A stretch of DNA of 64,000 bases from Atlantibacter subterraneus (GTDB lineage: Bacteria; Pseudomonadota; Gammaproteobacteria; Enterobacterales; Enterobacteriaceae), in assembly GCF_007570865.1 (NCBI RefSeq), contig NZ_VLPS01000004.1, forward strand, positions 62,001 through 126,000, written 5' to 3'. Position numbers and translations under genes: made by a program. Of the stretch, positions 26,076 through 38,334 are shown piece by piece. A model generated the notes under the pieces. It ran no database searches. It worked only from the letters and a program-made list of their open reading frames with translations, and had not been told where the DNA came from. The number at the start of each line of letters is the position of its first letter. Position 1 is the first letter of the stretch.

Positions 26076-26149
26076 TCAATACATCAACCACCCCTATGAC
26101 ACTGCCCGTAAAACACCACGCAGCGTCATTCTAGATGGAAATACGAATC

Positions 26150-26395
26150 ATGCGCATTACTATTTACACTCGTAACGACTGTGTTCAGTGCCATGCAACT
26201 AAGCGGGCAATTGAAAGCCGGGGCCTTGAGTTTGACCTGGTGAATCTGGATACCCAGCCGGAAGCCATTGAAGAACTGCGCGCGCAGGGCTTTCGCCAGC
26301 TGCCGGTGGTGATCGCCGACGCGCTGAGCTGGTCCGGCTTTCGTCCGGACATGATTAATCGGCTGCGTCCGGCGCAGCAGGCGGCGAACGCATGA
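26150..26395 (+). CDS. nrdH: NrdH glutaredoxin-like redoxin
   Basis: 81 residues, the E. coli length. The redox motif CVQC (residues 11-14) and the C-terminal WSGFRPDMI are hallmarks of NrdH, which is reduced by thioredoxin reductase and supplies electrons to NrdEF. The start is ATG 26150 (MRITIYTRN); an ATG five codons earlier lacks conservation. First gene of the operon; its stop overlaps the nrdI start by 4 bp. Confidence 0.96.
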   Translation: MRITIYTRNDCVQCHATKRAIESRGLEFDLVNLDTQPEAIEELRAQGFRQLPVVIADALSWSGFRPDMINRLRPAQQAANA

Positions 26396-26774
26396 GCCAG
26401 CTGGTCTACTTTTCCAGCCGCTCCGAAAATACCCACCGCTTTATTGAGCGCCTGGGATTGCCGGCGCTGCGTATCGCCATCGATGGCGAAGCGCGTTTAA
26501 AAGTAGACCAGCCCTACATCCTGGTAGTGCCAAGCTACGGCGGCGGCGAAACCAAAGGCGCGGTGCCGCGCCAGGTTATCCAGTTTCTTAACGATGAACA
26601 GAACCGCGCGCTGCTGCGCGGCGTGATCGCGGCGGGCAATCGCAACTTCGGCGAGGCGTTCTGCCGGGCCGGTGACGTCATTGCTCAAAAATGCCAGGTG
26701 CCCTGCCTCTACCGCTTCGAACTCATGGGCACGATGCGCGACATCGAAAATGTGCGTAAGGGAGTAAACGAATT

Positions 26775-26787
<13 letters not shown>
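26392..26787 (+). CDS. nrdI: Flavodoxin-like class Ib RNR maturase NrdI
   Basis: 131 residues. It binds FMN through [14 protein letters not shown] and the loop [13 protein letters not shown], and delivers oxidant to assemble the dimanganese-tyrosyl cofactor of NrdF. It is five residues shorter at the C-terminus than the E. coli protein because its stop lies within the first codons of nrdE, which it overlaps by 13 bp. Confidence 0.96.
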
Positions 26788-29883
<3,096 letters not shown>

Positions 29884-30154
29884 CAATTTTATGACGCACT
29901 GAAACGCACGCAAATTATTTTTCATTTCGCGTGCGCTTCCTGTTCTGATTACCCGCGCATTATCGCCGACATTCAGGAATAACCCCTGGGGCATTATTGA
30001 TAAATAAGCCTGCCGAAAGCGTCGCTTTGACCGGCAAATTCGTTAGCGAAATCAAAAAATATTCATTTTTTTCGATTCCCGCTCAGCCCTTATATCATGG
30101 GAAATTCACGCCATTCGCTTGCTGTTATTGGCCTCCCATGCGGGATCGCAAGGG

Positions 30155-30182
30155 TTGCCTCAGATTGAGAGTGTGTTAGGGT
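30155..30182 (+). promoter_or_regulatory. proU P2-type sigma-70 promoter
   Basis: TTGCCT (30155-30160) and TAGGGT (30177-30182) with a 16-bp spacer sit in GGTTGCCTCAGATT context that resembles the E. coli proU P2 promoter. It predicts a start near 30189 and a leader of about 60 bases. In E. coli this osmoregulated promoter is repressed by H-NS acting through a downstream element inside proV. The rest of the gap 29884-30250 shows no gene. Confidence 0.7.
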
Positions 30183-30250
30183 AATGTCCGTTCAATATTT
30201 CCTGCAGGAATGAAACCGATATCGATAAATAACAGGACCACGACCATTGC

Positions 30251-31453
30251 ATGGCAATTAAATTAGAAATTAAGAATCTGTATAAAATATTTGGAGAAAA
30301 TCCACAGCGCGCCTTTAAATATATTGATAAAGGCCTTTCGAAAGAAGAAATACTGGAAAAGACCGGGCTTTCACTTGGCGTTATCAACGCCAGTCTGGCC
30401 ATTGAAGAAGGCGAGATTTTCGTCATCATGGGGTTATCCGGCTCAGGAAAATCAACCATGGTTCGCCTTCTCAATCGCCTGATTGAACCCACCCGGGGGC
30501 AGGTGCTGATTGACGGCGAAGACATCGCCAAAATATCAGACGCGAAGCTCTCTGAGGTGCGCAAAAAGAAAATTGCGATGGTCTTCCAGTCATTTGCGCT
30601 GATGCCTCATATGACGGTATTAAATAATGCCGCCTTTGGTATGGAATTAGCGGGCGTAGGCTTACAGGAGCGCCAGGAAAAAGCGCTGGAAGCGTTACGT
30701 CAGGTTGGGCTGGAGAATTACGCTCACGCTTATCCGGATGAATTATCCGGCGGGATGCGTCAACGCGTCGGATTAGCCCGTGCGCTGGCGATTAACCCGG
30801 ACATCCTGTTAATGGACGAAGCCTTCTCGGCGCTCGACCCCTTAATTCGCAGCGAAATGCAGGATGAGCTGATTAAGCTTCAGTCCCGACATCAGCGCAC
30901 CATTGTGTTTATTTCTCACGATCTCGATGAAGCCATGCGAATTGGCGACCGAATTGCGATTATGCAAAACGGCGAGGTGGTGCAAATCGGCACGCCGGAC
31001 GAAATTCTCAATAATCCGGCCAATGATTATGTGCGCACCTTCTTCCGGGGCGTGGATATTAGCCAGGTGTTTAGCGCCAAAGATATCGCCCGCCGGACCC
31101 CGGTGGGGTTGATTCGTAAAACGCCGGGCTTCGGCCCGCGCTCGGCGCTGAAACTGCTCCAGGATGAGGATCGCGAGTTCGGCTATGTGCTGGAGCGCGG
31201 CCAGAAATTCGTTGGCATTGTCTCTATCGATTCCCTGAAAACCGCGCTGGCTGCGGGCGCTGGCCTCGACAACGCGCTGCTGGAAAGCCCTGCCGCCGTC
31301 GACGCCCAGACGCCGCTCAGCGAACTGCTGTCCGTGGTCGGCCAGGCACCCTGTGCGGTGCCGGTGGTCGGCGAAGAGGGGCAGTACGTGGGCATCATCT
31401 CGAAAGGGGTGCTGTTGCAGGCATTAGATCGTGAGGGGGCAACCAATGAGTAA
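30251..31453 (+). CDS. proV: Glycine betaine/L-proline ABC transporter ATP-binding subunit
   Basis: 400 residues, the E. coli length. Walker [10 protein letters not shown] (about 60-68), signature [15 protein letters not shown], Walker [13 protein letters not shown], then two C-terminal CBS domains ending near [14 protein letters not shown] and [14 protein letters not shown], which sense ionic strength. It energises uptake of glycine betaine and proline betaine at high osmolarity. Its stop overlaps the proW start by 8 bp. Confidence 0.97.
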   Translation: MAIKLEIKNLYKIFGENPQRAFKYIDKGLSKEEILEKTGLSLGVINASLAIEEGEIFVIMGLSGSGKSTMVRLLNRLIEPTRGQVLIDGEDIAKISDAKLSEVRKKKIAMVFQSFALMPHMTVLNNAAFGMELAGVGLQERQEKALEALRQVGLENYAHAYPDELSGGMRQRVGLARALAINPDILLMDEAFSALDPLIRSEMQDELIKLQSRHQRTIVFISHDLDEAMRIGDRIAIMQNGEVVQIGTPDEILNNPANDYVRTFFRGVDISQVFSAKDIARRTPVGLIRKTPGFGPRSALKLLQDEDREFGYVLERGQKFVGIVSIDSLKTALAAGAGLDNALLESPAAVDAQTPLSELLSVVGQAPCAVPVVGEEGQYVGIISKGVLLQALDREGATNE

Positions 31454-32513
31454 CGAAACCAATCCGTGGGATACCGGCAGCCAGGCTGCCGACAGCGCGT
31501 CCAGTGCCGCCGATGCATGGGGAACGCCTGCCGCCACACCGCAGGACGCCCCCGCTGCCGACTGGCTAACCAGCGCACCGGCACCCGCGCCGGAGCACTT
31601 CAACATTCTCGATCCGTTCCATAAAACGCTGATCCCGCTCGACAGTTGGGTGACGCAGGGGATCGACTGGGTGGTGATGCATTTCCGCCCGGTGTTCCAG
31701 GGCATTCGCGTGCCGGTGGATTATATTCTTGGCGCATTCCAGCAACTGCTGCTGGGAATGCCTGCGCCGGTGGCGATTATTCTGTTTGCGCTGATTGCCT
31801 GGCAGATTTCCAGCCTCGGCATGGGCGTCGCCACGCTGATCTCACTGATCGCCATCGGCGCGATTGGCGCATGGTCACAGGCGATGATCACCCTGGCGCT
31901 GGTTTTAACCGCCCTGCTGTTCTGTATCGTCATCGGCCTGCCGATGGGGATCTGGCTGGCGCGCAGTCCAGGTGCCGCGAAAGTGATCCGCCCGCTGCTG
32001 GATGCGATGCAGACCACGCCGGCATTCGTCTATCTGGTGCCGATTGTGATGCTGTTTGGTATCGGCAACGTGCCGGGCGTGGTGGTAACGATTATCTTTG
32101 CCCTGCCGCCGGTGGTGCGTCTGACCATTCTGGGCATCAACCAGGTGCCAGCCGATTTGATCGAGGCGTCGCGTTCGTTCGGGGCCAGCCCGCGTCAGAT
32201 GCTGTTTAAAGTGCAGCTGCCGCTGGCGATGCCGACCATCATGGCGGGCGTGAACCAGACGCTGATGCTGGCGCTCTCGATGGTGGTGATCGCCTCAATG
32301 ATCGCCGTGGGCGGCCTCGGTCAGATGGTACTGCGCGGCATTGGCCGCCTGGATATGGGCCTCGCCACCGTGGGCGGCGTGGGGATCGTGATCCTCGCGA
32401 TTATCCTTGACCGTCTGACTCAGGCGATGGGCCGCGACGCCCGTTCGCGTGGCAACCGCCGCTGGTATGCCACCGGGCCGATTGGCCTGCTGATCCGTCC
32501 TTTCTCGAAATAA
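31446..32513 (+). CDS. proW: Glycine betaine/L-proline ABC transporter permease
   Basis: 355 residues. An acidic, Ala-rich cytoplasmic N-terminus of about 100 residues (special to enterobacterial ProW) is followed by membrane helices and the EAA loop [24 protein letters not shown] that docks on ProV. The start [10 protein letters not shown] at 31446 matches the E. coli MADQNNPWDT. It forms the membrane channel for betaine delivered by ProX. Confidence 0.97.
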   Translation: MSNETNPWDTGSQAADSASSAADAWGTPAATPQDAPAADWLTSAPAPAPEHFNILDPFHKTLIPLDSWVTQGIDWVVMHFRPVFQGIRVPVDYILGAFQQLLLGMPAPVAIILFALIAWQISSLGMGVATLISLIAIGAIGAWSQAMITLALVLTALLFCIVIGLPMGIWLARSPGAAKVIRPLLDAMQTTPAFVYLVPIVMLFGIGNVPGVVVTIIFALPPVVRLTILGINQVPADLIEASRSFGASPRQMLFKVQLPLAMPTIMAGVNQTLMLALSMVVIASMIAVGGLGQMVLRGIGRLDMGLATVGGVGIVILAIILDRLTQAMGRDARSRGNRRWYATGPIGLLIRPFSK

Positions 32514-32584
32514 CCGCAAGTACCTCCGGGGCAGCACGCATTCGCCGCCCCGCTTCCCTTCTTTACTCAAAAAAAGGAACAACG

Positions 32585-33580
32585 ATGCGACACAGCCTGA
32601 TTTTAGCCACAGCCATTGCCACCCTTGTTTCCGCGCCCTCTTTTGCCGCCGATCTGCCGGGTAAAGGCATTACCGTTCAGCCGGTACAGAGCACCATTTC
32701 TGAAGAGTCATTCCAGACGCTGCTGGTGAGCCGCGCGCTGGAGAAGCTCGGCTACACTGTTAATAAAACCAGTGAAGTCGATTACAACGTTGGCTATACC
32801 TCCATTGCTTCCGGCGATGCGACATTTACCGCCGTGAACTGGCAGCCGCTGCATGACGATATGTACAAAGCCGCTGGCGGCGACAACAAATTTTACCGCG
32901 AAGGCGTACTGGTTACCGGCGCAGCGCAGGGTTATCTGATCGACAAGAAAACCGCCGAACAGTACAAGATAACCCGTATCGATCAGCTTAAAGATCCGAA
33001 AATCGCCAAACTGTTCGATGGCAACGGTGACGGCAAAGCCGACATGATGGGCTGCTCGCCGGGCTGGGGCTGTGAAGCGGTGATTAATCACCAGAACAAA
33101 GCCTTCGAGCTGGAAAATACCGTGACCGTTAATCACGGCAACTACGCCGCAATGATGGCCGACACCATCGCCCGTTATAAAGAAGGCAAACCGGTGCTTT
33201 ACTACACCTGGACGCCGTACTGGGTGAGCGACGTGCTGAAGCCGGGTAAAGACGTGGTATGGCTACAGGTGCCGTTCTCTTCCCTGCCGGGCGAGCAGAA
33301 AGATATCGACACCAAACTGCCGAACGGCGCGAACTACGGTTTCCCGGTAAACACCATGCACATCGTGGCGAACAAAGCCTGGGCCGAGAAAAACCCGGCG
33401 GCGGCCAAACTGTTCTCCCTGATGAAACTGCCGATTGCCGACATCAACGCCCAGAACGCCATGATGCACGACGGCAAAGCCTCTGAAGCCGATATCCAGG
33501 GCCACGTCGACGGCTGGATCAAAGCCCACCAGCAGCAATTTGACGGCTGGATCAACGAAGCATTAAAAGCGCAGAAGTAA
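32585..33580 (+). CDS. proX: Glycine betaine-binding periplasmic protein
   Basis: 331 residues. The signal peptide ends SFAA before [14 protein letters not shown]. Aromatic residues that cage the trimethylammonium group in ProX are visible in [11 protein letters not shown] and [19 protein letters not shown] holds the conserved disulfide. It captures betaine in the periplasm for ProVW. AAAGGAACAACG precedes the ATG; last gene of the operon. Confidence 0.97.
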   Translation: MRHSLILATAIATLVSAPSFAADLPGKGITVQPVQSTISEESFQTLLVSRALEKLGYTVNKTSEVDYNVGYTSIASGDATFTAVNWQPLHDDMYKAAGGDNKFYREGVLVTGAAQGYLIDKKTAEQYKITRIDQLKDPKIAKLFDGNGDGKADMMGCSPGWGCEAVINHQNKAFELENTVTVNHGNYAAMMADTIARYKEGKPVLYYTWTPYWVSDVLKPGKDVVWLQVPFSSLPGEQKDIDTKLPNGANYGFPVNTMHIVANKAWAEKNPAAAKLFSLMKLPIADINAQNAMMHDGKASEADIQGHVDGWIKAHQQQFDGWINEALKAQK

Positions 33581-33668
33581 CTTTCAAAGAAATTATCCGC
33601 ACTAAAGCCAAAGCCAGTGGGTTTTGGTCCGGCATCAAAATCGCCGAGGCGCAATTGACGAGCCAGGT

Positions 33669-33825
33669 CAGGCCCGCAGGGATGCGGGCCTGAGGGCGAG
33701 AAAGGCAGGATGCCGTATCTTGCCCGACCTGAAGCGAGGAGATGGAGCCGAGGGCAGCGGCAAAGCCGCCGATTTTGCTGGCCGGGAGCGGGGATTGCAA
33801 AGGGGGATGCGGAATCCCCCTTTGC
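33669..33825. repeat. Hairpin-rich intergenic element after proX
   Basis: The 434-bp gap 33581-34014 has no convincing gene. It holds two perfect hairpins: CAGGCCCGCA / TGCGGGCCTG with a four-base loop (33669-33692), and GCAAAGGGGGAT / ATCCCCCTTTGC with a five-base loop (33797-33825). Neither is followed by a run of T on either strand, so simple terminators are unlikely. The GC-rich block between them (33700-33790) has purine-rich strand bias. This layout suggests a mobile or repeated intergenic element, but copy number cannot be seen from one window. Confidence 0.5.
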
Positions 33826-34014
33826 CCGTTCGCCGATGACCATGCCGCATAAATCCCCAAACGCTTAGCGAACGGAACATTCCACCCCTCTCAAAAAATC
33901 TTAAAGCCCCCCTTCCCCCCACCGCACATTCCGACACTCAACAATTTAATAACATCCATCAATGATGCGTTATCATGCCCGCCTGGCAAGAATGTATGAA
34001 TCTGAAACCTAATA

Positions 34015-35199
34015 ATGACAAAAACACCCCAAGGGCTTAGCCCGGCGCTGATCGCGCTGATGTCCCTCGCTACCGGCCTCGCGGTAGCCAGCAACTACTA
34101 TGCGCAACCGCTGTTAGACACCATCGCCACCGCGTTTGACCTGTCGGTCAACCAGGCGGGATTTATCGTGACCGCCGCCCAGCTCGGCTATGCCGCAGGC
34201 TTGCTGTTCCTGGTCCCGCTCGGCGATATGTTTGAACGGCGCGCTCTGATTGTGTCGATGACGCTGCTGGCGGCAGGCGGAATGCTGATCACCGCCAGCA
34301 GTCACAGCCTGTGGATGATGATTCTCGGCACCGCGCTCACCGGGCTGTTTTCGGTGGTGGCGCAAATTCTGGTGCCGCTGGCGGCGACGCTCGCCAGCCC
34401 GGATAAACGCGGCAAAGTGGTCGGCACCATCATGAGCGGCCTGCTGCTGGGGATTTTGCTGGCGCGTACCGTGGCCGGGCTGCTGGCCAGTCTCGGCGGC
34501 TGGCGCACCGTTTACTGGGTGGCGTCGGTGCTGATGGCGCTGATGGCGATAGCCCTGTGGCGCGGCCTGCCGGTGGCGAAATCCCAGACCCACCTGAATT
34601 ACCCGCAGCTGCTGCGTTCGGTATTCACACTGTTTATTCACGATAAACTGCTGCGCACCCGCGCCGCGCTCGGCTGCCTGACCTTCGCCAACTTCAGCAT
34701 TCTCTGGACCTCAATGGCGTTTCTGCTGGCCGCGCCGCCGTTTAATTTCTCCGAAGGCACTATCGGCCTGTTTGGCCTGGCGGGTGCCGCAGGCGCGTTG
34801 GGCGCACGCCCGGCGGGGGGCCTGGCAGATAAAGGCAAATCGCATCTCACTACCACGGCCGGGCTGGTGCTGCTCTTGCTGTCGTGGGTTGCCATCGCCC
34901 TTGGCCAGGCGTCGGTGCTGGCGCTGATTATCGGTATTCTGGTGCTCGACCTGACGGTACAGGGCGTGCATATTACCAACCAGAGCGTGATTTATCGCAT
35001 TCACCCGGATGCCCGTAACCGTCTGACCGCAGGCTATATGACCAGCTATTTTATCGGCGGCGCGGCGGGATCGTTGATTTCCGCTTCCGCCTATCAACAT
35101 GCTGGCTGGAGTGGAGTGTGTATCGCGGGCGCGACGGTGGCGCTGGTGAATTTGCTGGTGTGGTGGAGAGGCTACCACCGCCATAACGGTCAGGAATAA
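34015..35199 (+). CDS. ygaY: Major facilitator superfamily transporter (intact YgaY)
   Basis: 394 residues, 12 membrane segments. The loop 2-3 MFS motif is LVPLGDMFERRALI. Its position between proX and ygaZ is that of ygaY, which is a disrupted pseudogene in E. coli K-12 but uninterrupted here. Related exporters move small metabolites or drugs; substrate unknown. No clear ribosome site stands before the ATG (AACCTAATA), so translation may be weak. Confidence 0.85.
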   Translation: MTKTPQGLSPALIALMSLATGLAVASNYYAQPLLDTIATAFDLSVNQAGFIVTAAQLGYAAGLLFLVPLGDMFERRALIVSMTLLAAGGMLITASSHSLWMMILGTALTGLFSVVAQILVPLAATLASPDKRGKVVGTIMSGLLLGILLARTVAGLLASLGGWRTVYWVASVLMALMAIALWRGLPVAKSQTHLNYPQLLRSVFTLFIHDKLLRTRAALGCLTFANFSILWTSMAFLLAAPPFNFSEGTIGLFGLAGAAGALGARPAGGLADKGKSHLTTTAGLVLLLLSWVAIALGQASVLALIIGILVLDLTVQGVHITNQSVIYRIHPDARNRLTAGYMTSYFIGGAAGSLISASAYQHAGWSGVCIAGATVALVNLLVWWRGYHRHNGQE

Positions 35200-35321
35200 A
35201 ATCGGGCGGCCAGGCTTATCCAATTGTGCTTAAGGGTGTTATGACGGTTAAGTCTCTGTTAAGGTTATCGGGAACTATTCATCCCTGTGATTTTACCGTT
35301 GATAACTAATTAACTATAAAT

Positions 35322-36065
35322 ATGGACAGTCCTGCCGCCGTCACCGATAGTCACCCCAGCAATGAAGCCTCATTGTGGGAAGGCGTGAAAGATAGCCTGC
35401 CGATCGTTATCAGCTACCTGCCGGTGGCATTCGCGTTTGGAATGAATGCCACCCGTCTTGGATTTACCCCTCTCGAAAGCGCTTTTTTCTCCTGCATCAT
35501 TTACGCCGGTGCCAGCCAGTTCGTGATTACCGCGATGCTCGCCGCGGGTAGTTCACTGTGGATAGCCGCGCTCACCGTGATGGCGATGGACGTGCGCCAT
35601 GTGCTGTACGGCCCTTCCCTGCGCAGCCGCATTCTCCGCCAGCTTGAAAAACCGAAAACCGCGCTGTGGGCGTTTGGGCTGACCGATGAAGTGTTTGCTG
35701 CCGCTACCGCGAAACTGGTGCGCGATAACCGCCGCTGGACCGAAAACTGGATGATCGGCATCGCCTTCTGTTCCTGGCTCTCCTGGGTCACGGGAACGCT
35801 AGTGGGCGCTTACTCTGGTAACGGTCTGCTGGAGGGTTACCCGGCCATTGAAGCGGCGATGAGCTTTATGCTGCCCGCGCTGTTTATGAGTTTCCTGCTG
35901 GTATCGTTCCAGCGCGCCCAGTCGCTGAGCGTCGCGGCCTCGTTGACCGGCGCGGTGCTGGGGGTGACGCTGTTTTCCATCCCGGTAGCGATTCTGGCGG
36001 GCATTGTCTGCGGCTGCCTGGTGGCGGTGATTGAGCACATCCGGAGGGGCCGCGATGCGCACTGA
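35322..36065 (+). CDS. ygaZ: Branched-chain amino acid exporter large subunit (AzlC family)
   Basis: 247 residues. The AzlC core is collinear with E. coli Yga[76 protein letters not shown]. Together with YgaH it exports L-valine (and methionine) in E. coli. It overlaps ygaH by 11 bp, indicating coupled translation. Inner membrane. Confidence 0.95.
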   Translation: MDSPAAVTDSHPSNEASLWEGVKDSLPIVISYLPVAFAFGMNATRLGFTPLESAFFSCIIYAGASQFVITAMLAAGSSLWIAALTVMAMDVRHVLYGPSLRSRILRQLEKPKTALWAFGLTDEVFAAATAKLVRDNRRWTENWMIGIAFCSWLSWVTGTLVGAYSGNGLLEGYPAIEAAMSFMLPALFMSFLLVSFQRAQSLSVAASLTGAVLGVTLFSIPVAILAGIVCGCLVAVIEHIRRGRDAH

Positions 36066-36390
36066 CGTCCTGCTGCTCGGTCTGCTGGTTGGCCTGGTTA
36101 ACTATCTGTTCCGCTATCTGCCGCTGCGGGTACGCGCGGGAAGCGTGCGCCCGGCAAAGCGCGGCGCAACCGGCGTGCTGCTTGATACCATCGGCATCGC
36201 CTCGATTTGCGCACTGCTGGTGGTCTCCAGCGTGCCGGAAATTGTCCATGACACCCGCCGCCTGCTGCCAACGCTAATCGGCTTTGCGGTGCTGGGCATC
36301 AGTTTTTACAAAACTCGCAGCATCATTATTCCGACGCTGTTGAGTGCGCTGGGCTATGGAATAGCCTGGAAATTGTTGACGGTAATATAG
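36055..36390 (+). CDS. ygaH: Branched-chain amino acid exporter small subunit (AzlD family)
   Basis: 111 residues, the E. coli length. Membrane protein with [32 protein letters not shown] and [23 protein letters not shown] conserved. The start MRTDVLLLG at 36055 lies within the end of ygaZ. It partners YgaZ in amino acid export. Confidence 0.95.
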   Translation: MRTDVLLLGLLVGLVNYLFRYLPLRVRAGSVRPAKRGATGVLLDTIGIASICALLVVSSVPEIVHDTRRLLPTLIGFAVLGISFYKTRSIIIPTLLSALGYGIAWKLLTVI

Positions 36391-36421
36391 CGTTCTCCTA
36401 TTCGTGAAAATAAATAATACA

Positions 36422-36450
36422 TTTACATTATTTGTTACCGTCGTTACTAT
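36422..36450 (+). promoter_or_regulatory. emrRAB promoter
   Basis: TTTACA (36422-36427) and TACTAT (36445-36450), 17 bp apart, about 30 bp before the emrR start. In E. coli EmrR binds over this promoter and represses the operon until inducers such as uncouplers or salicylate bind. Confidence 0.6.
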
Positions 36451-36479
36451 ATCGACTGCAATTAATGAGGTCATACCTG

Positions 36480-37010
36480 ATGGATAGTTCGTTTACGCCC
36501 ATTGAGCAAATGCTTAAATTCCGCGCCAGTCGCTACGAGGATTTCCCGTACCAGGAAATTCTGCTGACTCGCCTGTGCATGCATATGCAGGGCAAGCTGC
36601 TGGAAAACCGCAATAAGATGCTGAAAGCGCAAGGCATTAACGAGACCCTGTTTATGGCGTTGATTACCCTTGAGTCTCAGGAAAATCACAGTATTCAGCC
36701 AAGCGAATTGAGCTGCGCGCTGGGGTCATCGCGCACCAACGCCACGCGCATTGCCGATGAACTGGAAAAGCGCGGCTGGATTGAACGCCGTGAAAGCGAT
36801 AACGATCGCCGTTGCCTGCACTTGCAGTTAACCGAGAAAGGCCAGGAGTTCCTGCGCCAGGTGTTGCCGCCGCAGCATAACTGCCTGCAGCATTTGTGGT
36901 CGTCTCTGGACGTTGCAGAGAAAGAGCAGCTGGAAAATATTACCCGCAAGCTGCTGACCCGCCTGGACCAAATGGATGCCGATGACACCATCCTTGAGGC
37001 AACGCGTTAA
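36480..37010 (+). CDS. emrR: MarR-family repressor of the EmrAB multidrug pump
   Basis: 176 residues, the E. coli length and nearly identical in the first two-thirds ([25 protein letters not shown]). Winged-helix DNA-binding region: [45 protein letters not shown]. Also called mprA. It represses its own operon. The ATG at 36480 is used; an upstream in-frame extension lies in the promoter. Confidence 0.97.
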   Translation: MDSSFTPIEQMLKFRASRYEDFPYQEILLTRLCMHMQGKLLENRNKMLKAQGINETLFMALITLESQENHSIQPSELSCALGSSRTNATRIADELEKRGWIERRESDNDRRCLHLQLTEKGQEFLRQVLPPQHNCLQHLWSSLDVAEKEQLENITRKLLTRLDQMDADDTILEATR

Positions 37011-37066
37011 TACGCTAAGCCGCTCGTTTCGCAAACGCCCAATCGATACATCTAAGCTACAGTTAG

Positions 37067-37094
37067 AGGCCAGCAGTTCACTGCTGGCCTTTTC
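37067..37094 (+). terminator. Hairpin between emrR and emrA
   Basis: Perfect 10-bp stem AGGCCAGCAG / CTGCTGGCCT, loop TTCA, then TTTC. It looks like a leaky terminator or attenuator setting emrR above emrAB expression. Confidence 0.7.
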
Positions 37095-37147
37095 TGACAA
37101 CAGGTCGGCTCAGCCGACGAGAAAATAAGAAGATCGTGGAGAAAAAC

Positions 37148-38320
37148 ATGAGCGCAAATGCGGAGAATTCGACCCCGCAGCAAGCGGTAAATAAGAAAGG
37201 CAAACGTAAAAGCCTGCTTATCTTATTGACGTTGCTCTTTATTATTCTGGCAGTGGCATATGGCATTTATTGGTTTTTAGTACTGCGTCATTACGAAGAA
37301 ACCGACGATGCGTATGTGGCAGGGAATCAGGTACAGATCATGGCGCAGGTCTCTGGCAGCGTCACTAAAGTCTGGGCAGACAACACCGACTTCGTGAAAC
37401 AGGGCGATGTGCTGGTGACGCTCGACCCGGTGGATGCGCAGCAGGCGTTTGAAAAAGCGCAGACCGAGCTGGCTTCCAGCGTGCGTCAAACCCATCAACT
37501 GATGATCAACAGCAAGCAGTACCAGGCCAATATCGAGGTGCAGAAAACCGCGCTGGCCCAGGCACAAAGCGACTTAAACCGTCGTATTCCGTTGGGTAGC
37601 GCCAATTTGATTGGTCGCGAAGAGCTGCAACATGCCCGTGATGCAGTGACCAGCGCCCAGGCGCAGCTTGATGTGGCGATTCAACAGTACAACGCTAACC
37701 AGGCGATGGTACTGGGAACCAAACTGGAAGAGCAGCCGGCGGTAAAACAGGCGGCGACCGAGGTGCGTAACGCCTGGCTGGCGCTGGAACGGACCAAAAT
37801 CGTCAGCCCGATTACCGGCTATGTTTCGCGCCGCGCGGTGCAGCCGGGTGCGCAAATCAGCCCGACCACGCCGTTGATGGCGGTGGTGCCCGCTTCCAAT
37901 CTGTGGGTGGACGCTAACTTTAAAGAAACCCAACTGGCGCATATGCGCATCGGCCAGGCGGCTACCGTGGTGAGCGATATCTACGGCGACGACGTGAAGT
38001 ACACCGGTAAAGTGGTCGGTCTGGATATGGGCACCGGCAGCGCGTTCTCGCTGCTGCCCGCACAAAACGCCACCGGCAACTGGATCAAAGTGGTTCAGCG
38101 TTTACCGGTGCGCATTGAGATCGACGCCAAACAGCTGGAGCAGCATCCGCTGCGTATCGGCCTTTCCACTCTGGTGGAAGTGGATACCAGCAACCGCGAC
38201 GGCCAGGTGCTGGCAAGCCAAACCCGTTCAGAACCCGTCTATCAAAGCAACGCCCGTGAGATTAGCCTTGAGCCCGTTAATACGCTTATCAACGATATCG
38301 TGCGGGCCAACGCGAATTGA
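37148..38320 (+). CDS. emrA: Multidrug efflux membrane fusion protein EmrA
   Basis: 390 residues, as in E. coli. A short cytoplasmic N-terminus, one membrane anchor (SLLILLTLLFIILAVAYGIYWFLVL), then the HlyD-type biotinyl-lipoyl domain, a long alpha-hairpin (about 100-200) and a beta-barrel (ISPTTPLMAVVPASNLWVDANFKETQL). It links EmrB to TolC. The start MSANAEN at 37148 matches E. coli MSANAET. Confidence 0.97.
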   Translation: MSANAENSTPQQAVNKKGKRKSLLILLTLLFIILAVAYGIYWFLVLRHYEETDDAYVAGNQVQIMAQVSGSVTKVWADNTDFVKQGDVLVTLDPVDAQQAFEKAQTELASSVRQTHQLMINSKQYQANIEVQKTALAQAQSDLNRRIPLGSANLIGREELQHARDAVTSAQAQLDVAIQQYNANQAMVLGTKLEEQPAVKQAATEVRNAWLALERTKIVSPITGYVSRRAVQPGAQISPTTPLMAVVPASNLWVDANFKETQLAHMRIGQAATVVSDIYGDDVKYTGKVVGLDMGTGSAFSLLPAQNATGNWIKVVQRLPVRIEIDAKQLEQHPLRIGLSTLVEVDTSNRDGQVLASQTRSEPVYQSNAREISLEPVNTLINDIVRANAN

Positions 38321-38334
38321 GTGGCGGAGGGGTT

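Noticed and set aside
33552..33860. Minus-strand frames of about 100 codons in the gap after proX
   Set aside because: They are caused by GC-rich hairpin DNA, overlap each other in several frames and lack ribosome sites; treated as an intergenic element instead.
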